A stretch of 18,927 nucleotides of DNA from UBA8437 sp003445035 (GTDB lineage Bacteria > Planctomycetota > Planctomycetia > Planctomycetales > Planctomycetaceae): positions 1-18,927 of the forward strand of contig CALCHI010000386.1 of assembly GCA_937901285.1 (NCBI GenBank), in the 5' to 3' direction. Below, in pieces: positions 6,975 to 15,280 of this stretch. Numbering within the stretch: the stretch's first letter is position 1; each line of letters opens with the position of its first letter. A model generated the notes under the pieces. That model was given only the letters and a program-made list of their open reading frames with translations. It did not search any database and was not told the DNA's origin. The translations under genes were made by a program, and so were the position numbers.

Positions 6975-9900
6975 TCATTTTATTGCTTCGGTAACAATCC
7001 GTTGGGGCACGAAGAAGCGATCGCTCGTGATGGCCAACCAGGGGTGGACGCCTCGCACGGGCTGAAAATGGACCTCGTCATGGCTACGGCCATGCAGAAA
7101 ATGCAGGACCTTTCCCCGCAGGGCCGGCGGAACGGTGAACCTCAGTCGCTTCCAGGCCGCGACCCACATCCGTTCGTCGAAGACCCTGGCCATCATCCGG
7201 CCATCGGGCTGATGGACCGACCCACTCGCCGCGTCGTAGCCGAACGCAACGTCGATCTCGACCTCGGTCACATCCGGTCGAACGCCGAAGTACAACGCTT
7301 GCATTCGCTTCGAATACACGTCCTGCCAGGAAACAACTTCGCCGGGCAGGGTGCTGATCGGGAATTGAACAATCGGCGTCTGTTCTCCTGCGAACCAGAC
7401 GGAATACTGACCGGTGCGGCCGTCCCTGGGGATCGTGACTTTGCGGCCCGCACCGGCAACCTTCGTTTCCAGGACGACTGCCCGGCTCTCGACATGGACC
7501 ACGCGGATCGGCACACCCGGTTCATCGCCCCACCTCCCCTTGAGGTCCAGGTCGAAGTTCTTGTCGACTGGCTCCCGCAAAACGACAATCGGCAGTCCGG
7601 ACGGCTTTTTCTTTCGGCGAAAATTGTAGACACCCATTTCGAGGCGGTCGAACACGCCCCAACTGCGTCCGTAGCGGGGAACCACGGGGCCTTCCAGCTT
7701 TGCCAGGGCCGACAGGAAATTCGGCATCCGTTGCGAGAAATAACCGCCGTTGAGCGTCAGCGCATTGGTGAAATGGCCATCGAGAGAGTGCCCCGATTGC
7801 AGGAACTGGTCACCAAGAAAGAGCTTCATCTCGGCGACTCCTTTTTCGAGATATTGCCGCTTGCCCAGCAAACGGTATCCTTCGGCCAGGTCGTGCCACT
7901 CGGCTCCTCCGCTGCCATAGAAGGCATAACGGCTCAACCAGTCACACCAACCTTCCAGCGCCGCCACGGCGGCCGGGTCACGAGTGAGACGGATATAACG
8001 GGGTAACCAGGGGGCAAATCCCGACCATTCTCCGAAATAGCCGGCGCCGTATTTCCCGTCGGCTTTCGATTGGCTGCCGAGCACCGCGGTTGCATAGGTT
8101 TCCAGTTGTGGCAGCAGGCGAACGTCCCAGGTCGCCTCGTAGAGAAAACAGAGACTTGATAATGGCCCCGTGCCATCGCGTCCCGAGTTGCCCGGTCGTG
8201 GGTGTGAAGCGACCGCATCGGCGGTTTCCCGGGCGACGTCCACCGCGCGGGCATAACCGTCCAGGTACCAGTGGAAGAACAGGAAATCCGTCACGTTGTT
8301 GTAGTCGTAGAGCCGGTTTCCAGAATGCCAATGAACCAGCCCCTTGTAATCACACAAGGCACCTCGGATCTTGCCGCGGGGATAGGGGAGCTTCTCGAAT
8401 TCCGGTGTTGTCCAGTGACAGGTGTCGATGTCCATCAGGTGCATTGAGTGACGACGAGCGGCCTGGAGATACTTCGGATCGCCGCTGCGGAGGTACAGCA
8501 ACCAGTAGGTCCGGGGACAGCCGTGATGATGATTGGCCCAGGTTCGGTTCACGACGGGGCGCATCTCGCGGTTGTTCCAGTTGCTGTGTCGGTCACCGAA
8601 ATTCCACATCCCGTAGTCATGGACCTGCTCCTGCATTCTCTGCAGGTAATCAAAATGACGTGACAGGGCCGTCTCGACATCGGGGAATCGGACCGTGTCA
8701 ACCGGATGCAGGGGGCCGACGGCCAGCGTCTGATCGATCCAGGCCGGGTCTGCCAACACTCCGCAGGTGAAGTGATCTTCGCGAGCTTGTGCCGCCACGC
8801 GTTCGGCTGGTGTCTCGTGGAACCGAAAACACAGCGAGTGGGTTTTGGCCACACCCAGTCCGTTGTCTGCGCTGTTCTTGATCGCTGACGGGATGTAGTA
8901 GAACTCGTCGCGTCCCTTCGACAACTGTGCATAGTCGGGAGGAATTCTCAGGTCGAGTAGCTCTCCTTCGTGAGCGAACCAGAGTCGATGGATATTCCGT
9001 CCGGAAATCGTGGCGATTGGATGACTCGCCGCTCGCGGGTGTCGTGGCCAGAAATGGGCCCGCAGCATCCGTCCCTCGATTTCAAATTCCTTGGGATATT
9101 GTTGCCAGAAGTCCCGGATCGAAAGTGTGACGTTCCCCGTGTCGACCCAGCCGGACGCACGGCCGCCGCGAGCCAGTGTTCGACGGTCGTTTCCCTGTTG
9201 TTCGACCACGCGACAGGTTTCGTCGTCGTCCTGAACCAGCCAGGCATGTTCCTGCCGGGCCTCAACAAAACCGTCACGCTCCAGTCCGAATCGTCGGCGT
9301 TCCACACGGGCCAGTTCCGTTTCCAGGAAGATCCCGCGGTAGCGGACGCGGTGGGAACTCTCGGTGATCACAAACGTATGATCCACGTGCAAGGCCGCCT
9401 CTCCCTGCCTTGCGGTCATCCGCACCGTGTAGCGTCCCAGGCGTTTTCCGTCAGCGACAAACCATCCGCGGGCGGCCAGGACCACTCTGAGCGGTCCGGC
9501 CTCCTCAACGTCCACACGGGAATCTCTGTCGCCGGCTGATTCGTAACGGGTGCCCGACTCGTCAACCAGGACGACCCGGCTTCCGGTGACCAGTTCGGGA
9601 CCCGGCTGACCGTTCCCGGTGATCAGGCGGGCCGATTCCAGGAAGGAGAATCCCTGCTGCTTCACCGAAAACACCAATCGTCCCGTGTTGACTTCGATCC
9701 GTCCCTTGTCTTGCTTCACGGTTACCGGTGTCGTGACTGGTGGACGGACGACGTTCGGACCGTATTCCAGCCACCAGGTCCGGGGCCGCAGCGGATCGAT
9801 CCGGGCTGTAAAGTCCAGCAGAGCCCAGCGAATGTATCCACGAGGGCTCCAGCGGGCGGTGACACGAATCTGGACAGGGACCTCGGTCTTTTCGTCATCA

Positions 9901-10532
9901 CGAATCAGTCGCAGTTGCCGCGGATCCACAATCGCCCCACGTGGAAAGGGGACACCGGTGGTGACGCGTCTGGGACCGGACATTCGTGGTGACGGCTGCA
10001 GCAGGATCGGCACTTTCCCTTGCTGAACCGGACGCGTGGCCGCGGGAATCAGGTCAACGATCTCGAATGCCGTTTCCGTCGCTGGTGCAGCCTGGCCAGT
10101 TGCTGTGACCAGGAGACGGTAGCGGGCCGGTTTTAGGCCTCGAAAATCCAGCAACAGTGAAAGATGAGTTCCGATTGGACCCACCTGGCAGTTGGCTTGC
10201 GAGATGTCTTCGTCGCCTCGTTTGAGTCGGATCGACAACAAGGCAGGCCGTTTCTTGTCTCCGACCAGTACCAGTGCCTGCGCCGTCAGATCGAGCGAAT
10301 CGTAGATTCTCCGGTCGAGCTGGATCCCGAGGTCCGGTAGATCCCCACGTATCTTCAATCCTGAAACCGGGCCGGACCAGAGCAGTCGGTTTCCTGCGAT
10401 CCGTTCAGGAACCTGTCCCTCGATGGCCGCCAGACCTCGCGGCAGTTCAGCCTGAACGGGCTCAGCGGGCAGGACCGGGAGCCCGGTCAACAGGATCATG
10501 CACGTTGCAACGGCATGCTTGTGGAGTGTCAT
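6975..10532 (-). CDS. Large exported PcRGLX/YetA-like (exo-rhamnogalacturonan lyase-like) protein
   Basis: An 1185-aa protein probably acting on a pectin-type or other polysaccharide outside the cytoplasm. Residues 1-28 look like a signal peptide (hydrophobic 11-22, then PAEPVQA). A beta-rich segment (about 55-160) precedes the PcRGLX/YetA-type RIFT-barrel region (about 185-400): GVPFPRGAIVDPRQLRLI (193-210) followed by GYIRWALLDF (232-241) is the recognisable signature. About 590-970 is helical and rich in Trp, Tyr and His, as in an alpha/alpha toroid (WANHHHGCPRTYWLLYLRSG at 665-684). A beta-rich C-terminal domain covers about 980-1185. The start at 10532 is chosen because the signal peptide begins there; the frame stays open to 10844 but that part is not protein-like. 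No sulfatase, transporter or other polysaccharide gene is adjacent. The exact activity is uncertain. Confidence 0.8.
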   Translation of the reverse strand: MTLHKHAVATCMILLTGLPVLPAEPVQAELPRGLAAIEGQVPERIAGNRLLWSGPVSGLKIRGDLPDLGIQLDRRIYDSLDLTAQALVLVGDKKRPALLSIRLKRGDEDISQANCQVGPIGTHLSLLLDFRGLKPARYRLLVTATGQAAPATETAFEIVDLIPAATRPVQQGKVPILLQPSPRMSGPRRVTTGVPFPRGAIVDPRQLRLIRDDEKTEVPVQIRVTARWSPRGYIRWALLDFTARIDPLRPRTWWLEYGPNVVRPPVTTPVTVKQDKGRIEVNTGRLVFSVKQQGFSFLESARLITGNGQPGPELVTGSRVVLVDESGTRYESAGDRDSRVDVEEAGPLRVVLAARGWFVADGKRLGRYTVRMTARQGEAALHVDHTFVITESSHRVRYRGIFLETELARVERRRFGLERDGFVEARQEHAWLVQDDDETCRVVEQQGNDRRTLARGGRASGWVDTGNVTLSIRDFWQQYPKEFEIEGRMLRAHFWPRHPRAASHPIATISGRNIHRLWFAHEGELLDLRIPPDYAQLSKGRDEFYYIPSAIKNSADNGLGVAKTHSLCFRFHETPAERVAAQAREDHFTCGVLADPAWIDQTLAVGPLHPVDTVRFPDVETALSRHFDYLQRMQEQVHDYGMWNFGDRHSNWNNREMRPVVNRTWANHHHGCPRTYWLLYLRSGDPKYLQAARRHSMHLMDIDTCHWTTPEFEKLPYPRGKIRGALCDYKGLVHWHSGNRLYDYNNVTDFLFFHWYLDGYARAVDVARETADAVASHPRPGNSGRDGTGPLSSLCFLYEATWDVRLLPQLETYATAVLGSQSKADGKYGAGYFGEWSGFAPWLPRYIRLTRDPAAVAALEGWCDWLSRYAFYGSGGAEWHDLAEGYRLLGKRQYLEKGVAEMKLFLGDQFLQSGHSLDGHFTNALTLNGGYFSQRMPNFLSALAKLEGPVVPRYGRSWGVFDRLEMGVYNFRRKKKPSGLPIVVLREPVDKNFDLDLKGRWGDEPGVPIRVVHVESRAVVLETKVAGAGRKVTIPRDGRTGQYSVWFAGEQTPIVQFPISTLPGEVVSWQDVYSKRMQALYFGVRPDVTEVEIDVAFGYDAASGSVHQPDGRMMARVFDERMWVAAWKRLRFTVPPALRGKVLHFLHGRSHDEVHFQPVRGVHPWLAITSDRFFVPQRIVTEAIK

Positions 10533-10843
10533 GTGGTTTGCTCTGTGAAGGCTCAGGCACGAGTGGTTGGCATTTCCGACGACTCCCGCGTGATGAGGAT
10601 TCCCATGGTAGCCAAAAGACGAACCCGGTTGCCCGTAGTCCGACGGCAATCCTCTCACCTGAAAAACCGGTTTCCGACAACCCGTGTGTGACCGGTACGG
10701 TCGGGAGGCTACGCCTGGTGTTCTGCTGCCTGTCTTTCCGCGACAGACCGGACGGTCGAGTTTCGTGTAGAGGGGTGATAGGATCGAGTGCGGACAGGCG
10801 ACGGACGGGTCCGGTCGCCACGGGCGCAGGTGAGCGTGAACCA
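10533..10843. other. 311-bp divergent intergenic region with inverted repeats
   Basis: No gene is seen here. It separates two divergent starts and should hold both promoters. It contains GACCG-GTA-CGGTC (10690-10702) and GACCG-GA-CGGTC (10746-10757), two inverted repeats with the same half-sites and centres about 55 bp apart. A 10-bp palindrome AAACCGGTTT lies at 10664-10673. A weak -10-like TAGGAT (10779-10784, plus) is the only promoter candidate for the radical SAM gene. No clear promoter for the lyase-like gene was found. Confidence 0.6.
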
Positions 10844-12142
10844 ATGTATCTGAAGATGGCCAAGCGGTTCCTGCTGGAGACCGACAAGCGTCTGGCCTGG
10901 AAGTTCTTCCGGATCATGGGCCTGGGCGGGGTCCGCTCGGTCATGAAGTACCGGAGCCGCCTGAAGCGGGGCGAGTTCTTTCCCCCGTTCCTTTACGTTT
11001 CGATCATCAACAGCTGCAACCTGCGTTGCCAGGGCTGCTGGGTCGACGTGTCGGCCAAGCAGGAGCGGATCGACATCGAGGCGATGTCGAAGCTGATCAC
11101 CGAGGCCCAGGCAATGGGCAACGTCTTCTTCGGGATCGTCGGTGGTGAGCCGTTCATGCACCCGGAGATCCTGGAGATCTTCCGGCGTCACCCGAAGTGC
11201 TACTTCCAGGTTTTCACCAACGGGCATTTCATCACCAGCGAGGTGGCCGGTGAACTGCGTCGACTGGGGAACGTGACGCCGTTGATCAGTGTCGAGGGAA
11301 CCGAGATCATCAGCGACCAGCGGCGCGGCCGTGACGGGGTGCTCAACCAGACGATGGAGGGCATCCACAACTGCCTGGACAACAAGGTCTTCACCGGCGT
11401 CTGCACCAGCCTGTGCCGCACGAACATCGATGACCTGTTGACCGACCAGTGGGTTGATCGGCTGGTGGAGATGGGCGTGTTTTACACCTGGTTCCACGTC
11501 TACCGACCGATGGGGCCCGAAGCGTGCCCCGACCTGTGCCTGACACCCGAGCAGCAGGTGCGGGTGCGGAAGTTCGTCGTCGAGACGCGAGCCCGCAAGC
11601 CGATCGTGGTGATCGATGCCTACCACGATGGCGGGGGCAAGTCGTTGTGCCCGGCGGCAACCGGCATCAGCCACCACATCAATCCCTGGGGGGGAATTGA
11701 GCCCTGCCCGATCATCCAGTTCGCCTCCGAATCGATCTACGACGATCCGCAGCTGCCCGCCGACGAGCAGAAGACGCTGGGTGAGAAGATGGTGCAGTCG
11801 GAGTTCCTGTCCGACTTCCGTCACCTGGCCCAGGAAACCACCCGGGGTTGCATCGTGCTCGAGCGGCCCGACCTGCTCAAGGAACTGGTCGTCAAGCACG
11901 GATCACAAGACGCGACGGCCCGGCAGACGGCACTGGCCGAGTTGGATGCGATGGAGGTTCGCACATCGCAGTTCCACCCGGGGCAGGAGATTCCCGAGAA
12001 GAGCTGGATGTACCGCCTGGTCAAAAAGTTCTTCTACAACGACTTTGGCGTCTATGACGGTCATGACCACAGTGCCAGCTCGGCCCCGGCGGTTCTGGAA
12101 CTGCCGACGGTTGTTGAAGAGGACGAACCGGTAGGCGTCTAG
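10844..12142 (+). CDS. Radical SAM protein with SPASM-like C-terminal cysteines
   Basis: A 432-aa radical SAM enzyme. The 4Fe-4S motif CNLRCQGC places Cys58, Cys62 and Cys65; the following GGEP (100-103) and the SxE segment LISVEGTE (147-154) are the usual SAM-binding elements. The C-terminal part has Cys269, Cys288 (in NPWGGIEPC) and Cys336, a pattern like a reduced SPASM or twitch domain binding a further cluster; Cys228 and Cys232 (ACPDLC) may also take part. The start at 10844 has AGGTGAG nine bases upstream and gives a natural N-terminus; the frame is open further upstream only by chance. No precursor peptide, quinone-cofactor or hopanoid gene is adjacent, so the substrate is unknown. 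Hopanoid HpnH was considered, but the motif region and length differ. Confidence 0.88.
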   Translation: MYLKMAKRFLLETDKRLAWKFFRIMGLGGVRSVMKYRSRLKRGEFFPPFLYVSIINSCNLRCQGCWVDVSAKQERIDIEAMSKLITEAQAMGNVFFGIVGGEPFMHPEILEIFRRHPKCYFQVFTNGHFITSEVAGELRRLGNVTPLISVEGTEIISDQRRGRDGVLNQTMEGIHNCLDNKVFTGVCTSLCRTNIDDLLTDQWVDRLVEMGVFYTWFHVYRPMGPEACPDLCLTPEQQVRVRKFVVETRARKPIVVIDAYHDGGGKSLCPAATGISHHINPWGGIEPCPIIQFASESIYDDPQLPADEQKTLGEKMVQSEFLSDFRHLAQETTRGCIVLERPDLLKELVVKHGSQDATARQTALAELDAMEVRTSQFHPGQEIPEKSWMYRLVKKFFYNDFGVYDGHDHSASSAPAVLELPTVVEEDEPVGV

Positions 12143-12158
12143 GCCGTCGCCGGCGTGC

Positions 12159-12164
12159 TAGACT
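12159..12164 (+). promoter_or_regulatory. Weak -10-like box before the SH3-like exported protein gene
   Basis: TAGACT lies 57 bp before the ATG at 12222, in the 79-bp gap after the radical SAM gene. No -35 element is evident. Readthrough from the radical SAM gene is equally possible. Confidence 0.25.
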
Positions 12165-12221
12165 GTGGTGTGGACCCGATTCCCGGTCCTCCCGGTCACC
12201 ATTTTCCCAGGGGCGATCTCC

Positions 12222-13073
12222 ATGCGCCGTCTCAGCCTTTTTGTCGCCTTGCTGATGGCGACGCTGACATCCACCGCAGCGGCCCGCGACATCCGGCTCT
12301 ACGGCGCCCCGGTCCGACAGGGTGACTTCGTGGCGGGGACGGTGAGGTTTGTCGAGGGTCGCAGCGTGGCGATCGACATGGGGTACGCCGACGGCGTGAC
12401 GTCCGGCCACCGATTCCGGGTTTACCGCCGGGTGGGTCGTGACTACCGCATTTCGGGCGTCGCGATCGTCGGGCTGGTTCAGCGTCGCCAGTCGGTGGTG
12501 ACGGCGCGGACCGCGGTGCCGATTCGAGCCGGTGATGCGGTGGTGATCGCGGCATCGGAACTGACCATCTGGACCGAGCCCCGCGATCGGCTGTACGACG
12601 AACGACTGAGGCGGCGTGTGGCGCTACCGAGACGGTTCGGTTTCGACACGCGACAGACCGCCATCGACGAAATCGACCTGCTCGAAGCCCGGCGAGGAAA
12701 CCGGTTGAAGCTGCTCGAGTGGACTCGCCAGGTGACGGCGGCCCGACCGGGGACCACGGTGCTGTGGGACCTGACCAATCTGAAGACCCGCCGCCAGGAT
12801 TTCATCGACAAGCTCGAGACTTTCGGCAGCTCGTTCCGGTACCGCAACAAGGAGGACCGCGCCAACGCGTCGTTCACAACGGTGGTCCAGCCGATCAGCC
12901 GGCTGACCCTGCAGCCGGGAAAGCCCTACGAGGCTGCTCCCGATGCCACGGACGAACCCCAGGAGAAGAAGAGCCTGGCCGAGACGTATACCGAAGCCCC
13001 GACCCGGATCCCTCGCGTGGTGCCGATCGCGCGAGGTGTGTCGCTGTACCTGGGACGCGGCAATTCTCGCTAG
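12222..13073 (+). CDS. Exported protein of unknown function with SH3-like (FlgT-C-like) segment
   Basis: A 283-aa protein. Residues 1-21 form a clear signal peptide (MRRLSLFVALLMATL, then TSTAAARD). Residues about 34-112 read as a small beta-barrel: FVAGTVRFVEGRSVAIDMG (36-54), GVTSGHRFRVYR (58-69), then GVAIVGLVQRRQSVVTAR and IRAGDAVVI. This pattern of a strand, 'xxGV xxGxxFxVYR' and 'xAxxxxxxGDxV' resembles the C-terminal domain of FlgT and related envelope proteins. The middle and C-terminal parts (120-283) are Arg-rich and not recognised. The start at 12222 is chosen for the signal peptide and the AGGGG 8 bp upstream; the 19 in-frame residues before it are not signal-like. A cell-surface or envelope role is inferred only from export and fold resemblance. 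Confidence 0.75.
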   Translation: MRRLSLFVALLMATLTSTAAARDIRLYGAPVRQGDFVAGTVRFVEGRSVAIDMGYADGVTSGHRFRVYRRVGRDYRISGVAIVGLVQRRQSVVTARTAVPIRAGDAVVIAASELTIWTEPRDRLYDERLRRRVALPRRFGFDTRQTAIDEIDLLEARRGNRLKLLEWTRQVTAARPGTTVLWDLTNLKTRRQDFIDKLETFGSSFRYRNKEDRANASFTTVVQPISRLTLQPGKPYEAAPDATDEPQEKKSLAETYTEAPTRIPRVVPIARGVSLYLGRGNSR

Positions 13074-13088
13074 CAGTTCTCTGCGGGA

Positions 13089-15122
13089 CTAGAGGTGTTT
13101 TGACCACCAGGTGAGGATTTCGCCGAGCCGGTGGATTCTCAGGTCCGGTGGGCCGCAACGGCTCATCCCGTGGCTGGTTTCTCGCGGGTACCGGACGAAA
13201 CGTGTCGGGACCCCGAGCATCTTCAATGCCGCGAAGACCTGTTCCCCCTGTTCGACGTTGCAGCGAAGGTCGCCCTCGCTGTGGATCACCAGGGTGGGCG
13301 TGGTGACATTGCGGATCGCTCGGATCGGGCTCTGTTGCCAGATTTCCTGGTTGTCGTCCCAGGGGTTCCCCGGCCAGTATTCACCCGGCACCAGCGGGTA
13401 GTCGCTGGACCCGGCCATGCTGACGAGGTTGGCGACGCAGCGGTCGGTGATGGCGGCTGCGAAACGGTCGGTGTGAGTGATGGCCCAGTTGGTCATGTAC
13501 CCGCCGTAGCTGCCTCCCATGATGCCAATCCGTTGCGGGTCGATCGCCGGATGTTGCTCCATGAAGGATGCGACCGCCTGCACGTCGGTCCAGTCGGCGG
13601 CGCCCCATTTCCCCTGGATGGCGGTGCAGTGTTCCTCGCCGTACCCCTTGCTGCCTCGCGGGTTGCTGAAGACGACGACGTGTCCGGCGGCAGCCAGCAC
13701 CTGGAACTCGTGAAAGAATGTCGTGCCGTAGAGTGCGTGTGGGCCGCCGTGGACCTGGAGCACCCCCGGGCACCGGCGGCGGGACCGGGATGTCCTGCCG
13801 GGAGGCTGCATCACCCAGGCGTGCACCCGCGTGCCGTCTTCGGCGGTGATCCATTTTTCGATGGGTTTCGACAGTTCGAGTTGTTTCAGCAACGGGCCGT
13901 TGAAGTTGGTGACGGGTTTGGGGACGAGGTCCTGCAGTTGTCGGCCTCCACGAATCTCGGCCAGCCCCACTTCCGGAAGCGTTGTTGCGTCACTGGTGCA
14001 AACCGCCATGCGACGTCCGTCAGCGGAGAGGTTTCCCATGACGGTCGAGGCGGGGCCGCTGGTCAGCAGGCGGACTCGTCCTCCGGCCAGCGGCACCGTG
14101 GCGACGACACTGGCTCCGTGCCAGCCGAAGCACATCAGCACCTGTTGACCGTCGGCGGTGAAGTCGTAATGGGCTCCGAAAGTCGCTTCGGCGGTGTCGG
14201 AGATGACCGTTGAGGAGAGGCAGAAATCGGTGTGGCCGGTGAGATCCTGGAGGTCGCTGCCGTCGAGTCGACACGAGAACAGGTGCGAGTTGCGGACACC
14301 CCAGGTTTCGCGTCCCTCGCGGCCGGCGAACAGCACCCGCTGTCCATCGGGGCTGTAACGGGCGGCCGATTTCCAACCGTCGGGTACGCCGGTGATGCGG
14401 CGGACCTTGCCCGTCTTTGCCGCAATCCGGAACAGTTCGTCCTTCCACGGTGTCAGCAGCGGTTCCCGGCTGACGTTGGTTGCGACGAGCAGTTCGGACG
14501 AGTCGGGGGACCAGTCGAAGGAGAACGACGGGTTGGTGCCACGCCCGAACAACATCCGCTGTTGGCCGGTCTCGGTGTCGACCAGGTGAAGTCGAAAGCG
14601 GGCGCTGCCGAAGTAGCCGTCGCCGTCGAGCCGATAAAAGAGTTCGTCGATTTCCCACGGCGGTGTGCTGCTTCCGTTCTCCTCCCGTTCGGCCTCGGCC
14701 GCTTCGGTCCGTCCGGCATCCGTCTGTCGAAATGAAACCGCCAGCATGCGGCCGTCCGGCGACCAGGCCCAGGACCCGATCGATCCCTCGGGAAAATCAG
14801 TCAAGGCCCGGGCCTCCCCGCCACTGGCCTCGAGCACGTAGATCTGTGGTCGACGCTTGTCGCGGGAGGAGGTGAATCCGACACGGGATCCGTCCGGCGA
14901 CCAGCGGCCGTGACTGTCGTTGTCGCCGGAGGAGAAGGGGCGAACGCTGCCGTCGGCTTCGACGATCCAGAGATTGGATACGGACTGGTTTTTCTCGCCG
15001 ACGTGACTTCTGGTCAAGAGGATCCGGCTGCCGTCGGGCGAGACCTGGGGGTCGGCCACCGAGATGAACTGCTGCAGGTCCTCGGGTGTGATCCGGCGGC
15101 GTCGCGCGGTCGACTTGGCCAT
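13089..15122 (-). CDS. S9-family (prolyl oligopeptidase/acylaminoacyl peptidase type) serine peptidase
   Basis: A 677-aa peptidase. The N-terminal part (about 20-400) carries repeated WSPDG or SPDG motifs (27-31, 74-78, 120-124, 204-207, 257-260), the mark of a beta-propeller that filters substrates. The alpha/beta-hydrolase domain (about 420-677) has the oxyanion block LQVHGGPHALYG (455-466), nucleophile Ser538 in GGSYGGYM (536-543), Asp618 in SEGDLRC and His651 in ETSHGMS, so the triad is complete. No signal peptide is visible (basic MAKSTARRRR start), so it should be cytoplasmic and trim peptides or acyl-peptides. The start at 15122 has GGAG seven bases upstream and a good promoter behind it. 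Its 3' end converges on the preceding gene with only 15 bp between stop codons, and no clear terminator is seen there. Confidence 0.92.
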   Translation of the reverse strand: MAKSTARRRRITPEDLQQFISVADPQVSPDGSRILLTRSHVGEKNQSVSNLWIVEADGSVRPFSSGDNDSHGRWSPDGSRVGFTSSRDKRRPQIYVLEASGGEARALTDFPEGSIGSWAWSPDGRMLAVSFRQTDAGRTEAAEAEREENGSSTPPWEIDELFYRLDGDGYFGSARFRLHLVDTETGQQRMLFGRGTNPSFSFDWSPDSSELLVATNVSREPLLTPWKDELFRIAAKTGKVRRITGVPDGWKSAARYSPDGQRVLFAGREGRETWGVRNSHLFSCRLDGSDLQDLTGHTDFCLSSTVISDTAEATFGAHYDFTADGQQVLMCFGWHGASVVATVPLAGGRVRLLTSGPASTVMGNLSADGRRMAVCTSDATTLPEVGLAEIRGGRQLQDLVPKPVTNFNGPLLKQLELSKPIEKWITAEDGTRVHAWVMQPPGRTSRSRRRCPGVLQVHGGPHALYGTTFFHEFQVLAAAGHVVVFSNPRGSKGYGEEHCTAIQGKWGAADWTDVQAVASFMEQHPAIDPQRIGIMGGSYGGYMTNWAITHTDRFAAAITDRCVANLVSMAGSSDYPLVPGEYWPGNPWDDNQEIWQQSPIRAIRNVTTPTLVIHSEGDLRCNVEQGEQVFAALKMLGVPTRFVRYPRETSHGMSRCGPPDLRIHRLGEILTWWSKHL

Positions 15123-15169
15123 GGCTGGGCTCCGGGTGGTGTGGTCGTTGATGGGTCGCTGCGGCGGCG

Positions 15170-15198
15170 ATCATATCGTGCGGCCGTGCGGCTGTCGA
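15170..15198 (-). promoter_or_regulatory. Sigma-70-type promoter for the S9 peptidase gene
   Basis: On the minus strand TCGACA (15198-15193), an ideal 17-bp spacer, then TATGAT (15175-15170); each box matches five of six consensus bases. The -10 box lies 47 bp before the peptidase ATG. It overlaps no gene and points away from the GDPD promoter, forming a divergent pair. Confidence 0.6.
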
Positions 15199-15221
15199 AA
15201 GGGAACGCGTGGACCGGGATG

Positions 15222-15249
15222 TGGACGACTGGGACCGACGCGGTACAAT
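15222..15249 (+). promoter_or_regulatory. Sigma-70-type promoter for the GDPD-mfd unit
   Basis: TGGACG (15222-15227), 16 bp, then TACAAT (15244-15249), with four and five consensus matches. The GDPD ATG follows 31 bp after the -10 box. The two divergent promoters lie back to back with about 23 bp between their -35 boxes. Confidence 0.5.
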
Positions 15250-15280
15250 CGGCGGCAAAGCGATCCGGGAGAATGAGACG

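Noticed and set aside
10533..10844. N-terminal extension of the large lyase-like gene to 10844
   Set aside because: The frame stays open, but the residues are not protein-like. A signal peptide begins at 10532, and the extension would fill the whole divergent regulatory region up to the radical SAM start.
10844..12142. HpnH-type hopanoid radical SAM enzyme
   Set aside because: The protein is longer than HpnH, its cluster motif context differs, and no hopanoid biosynthesis gene is nearby.
13074..13088. Bidirectional terminator between the convergent genes
   Set aside because: Only a 4-bp GCAG/CTGC stem is possible in the 15-bp gap, with no T-tract on either side.
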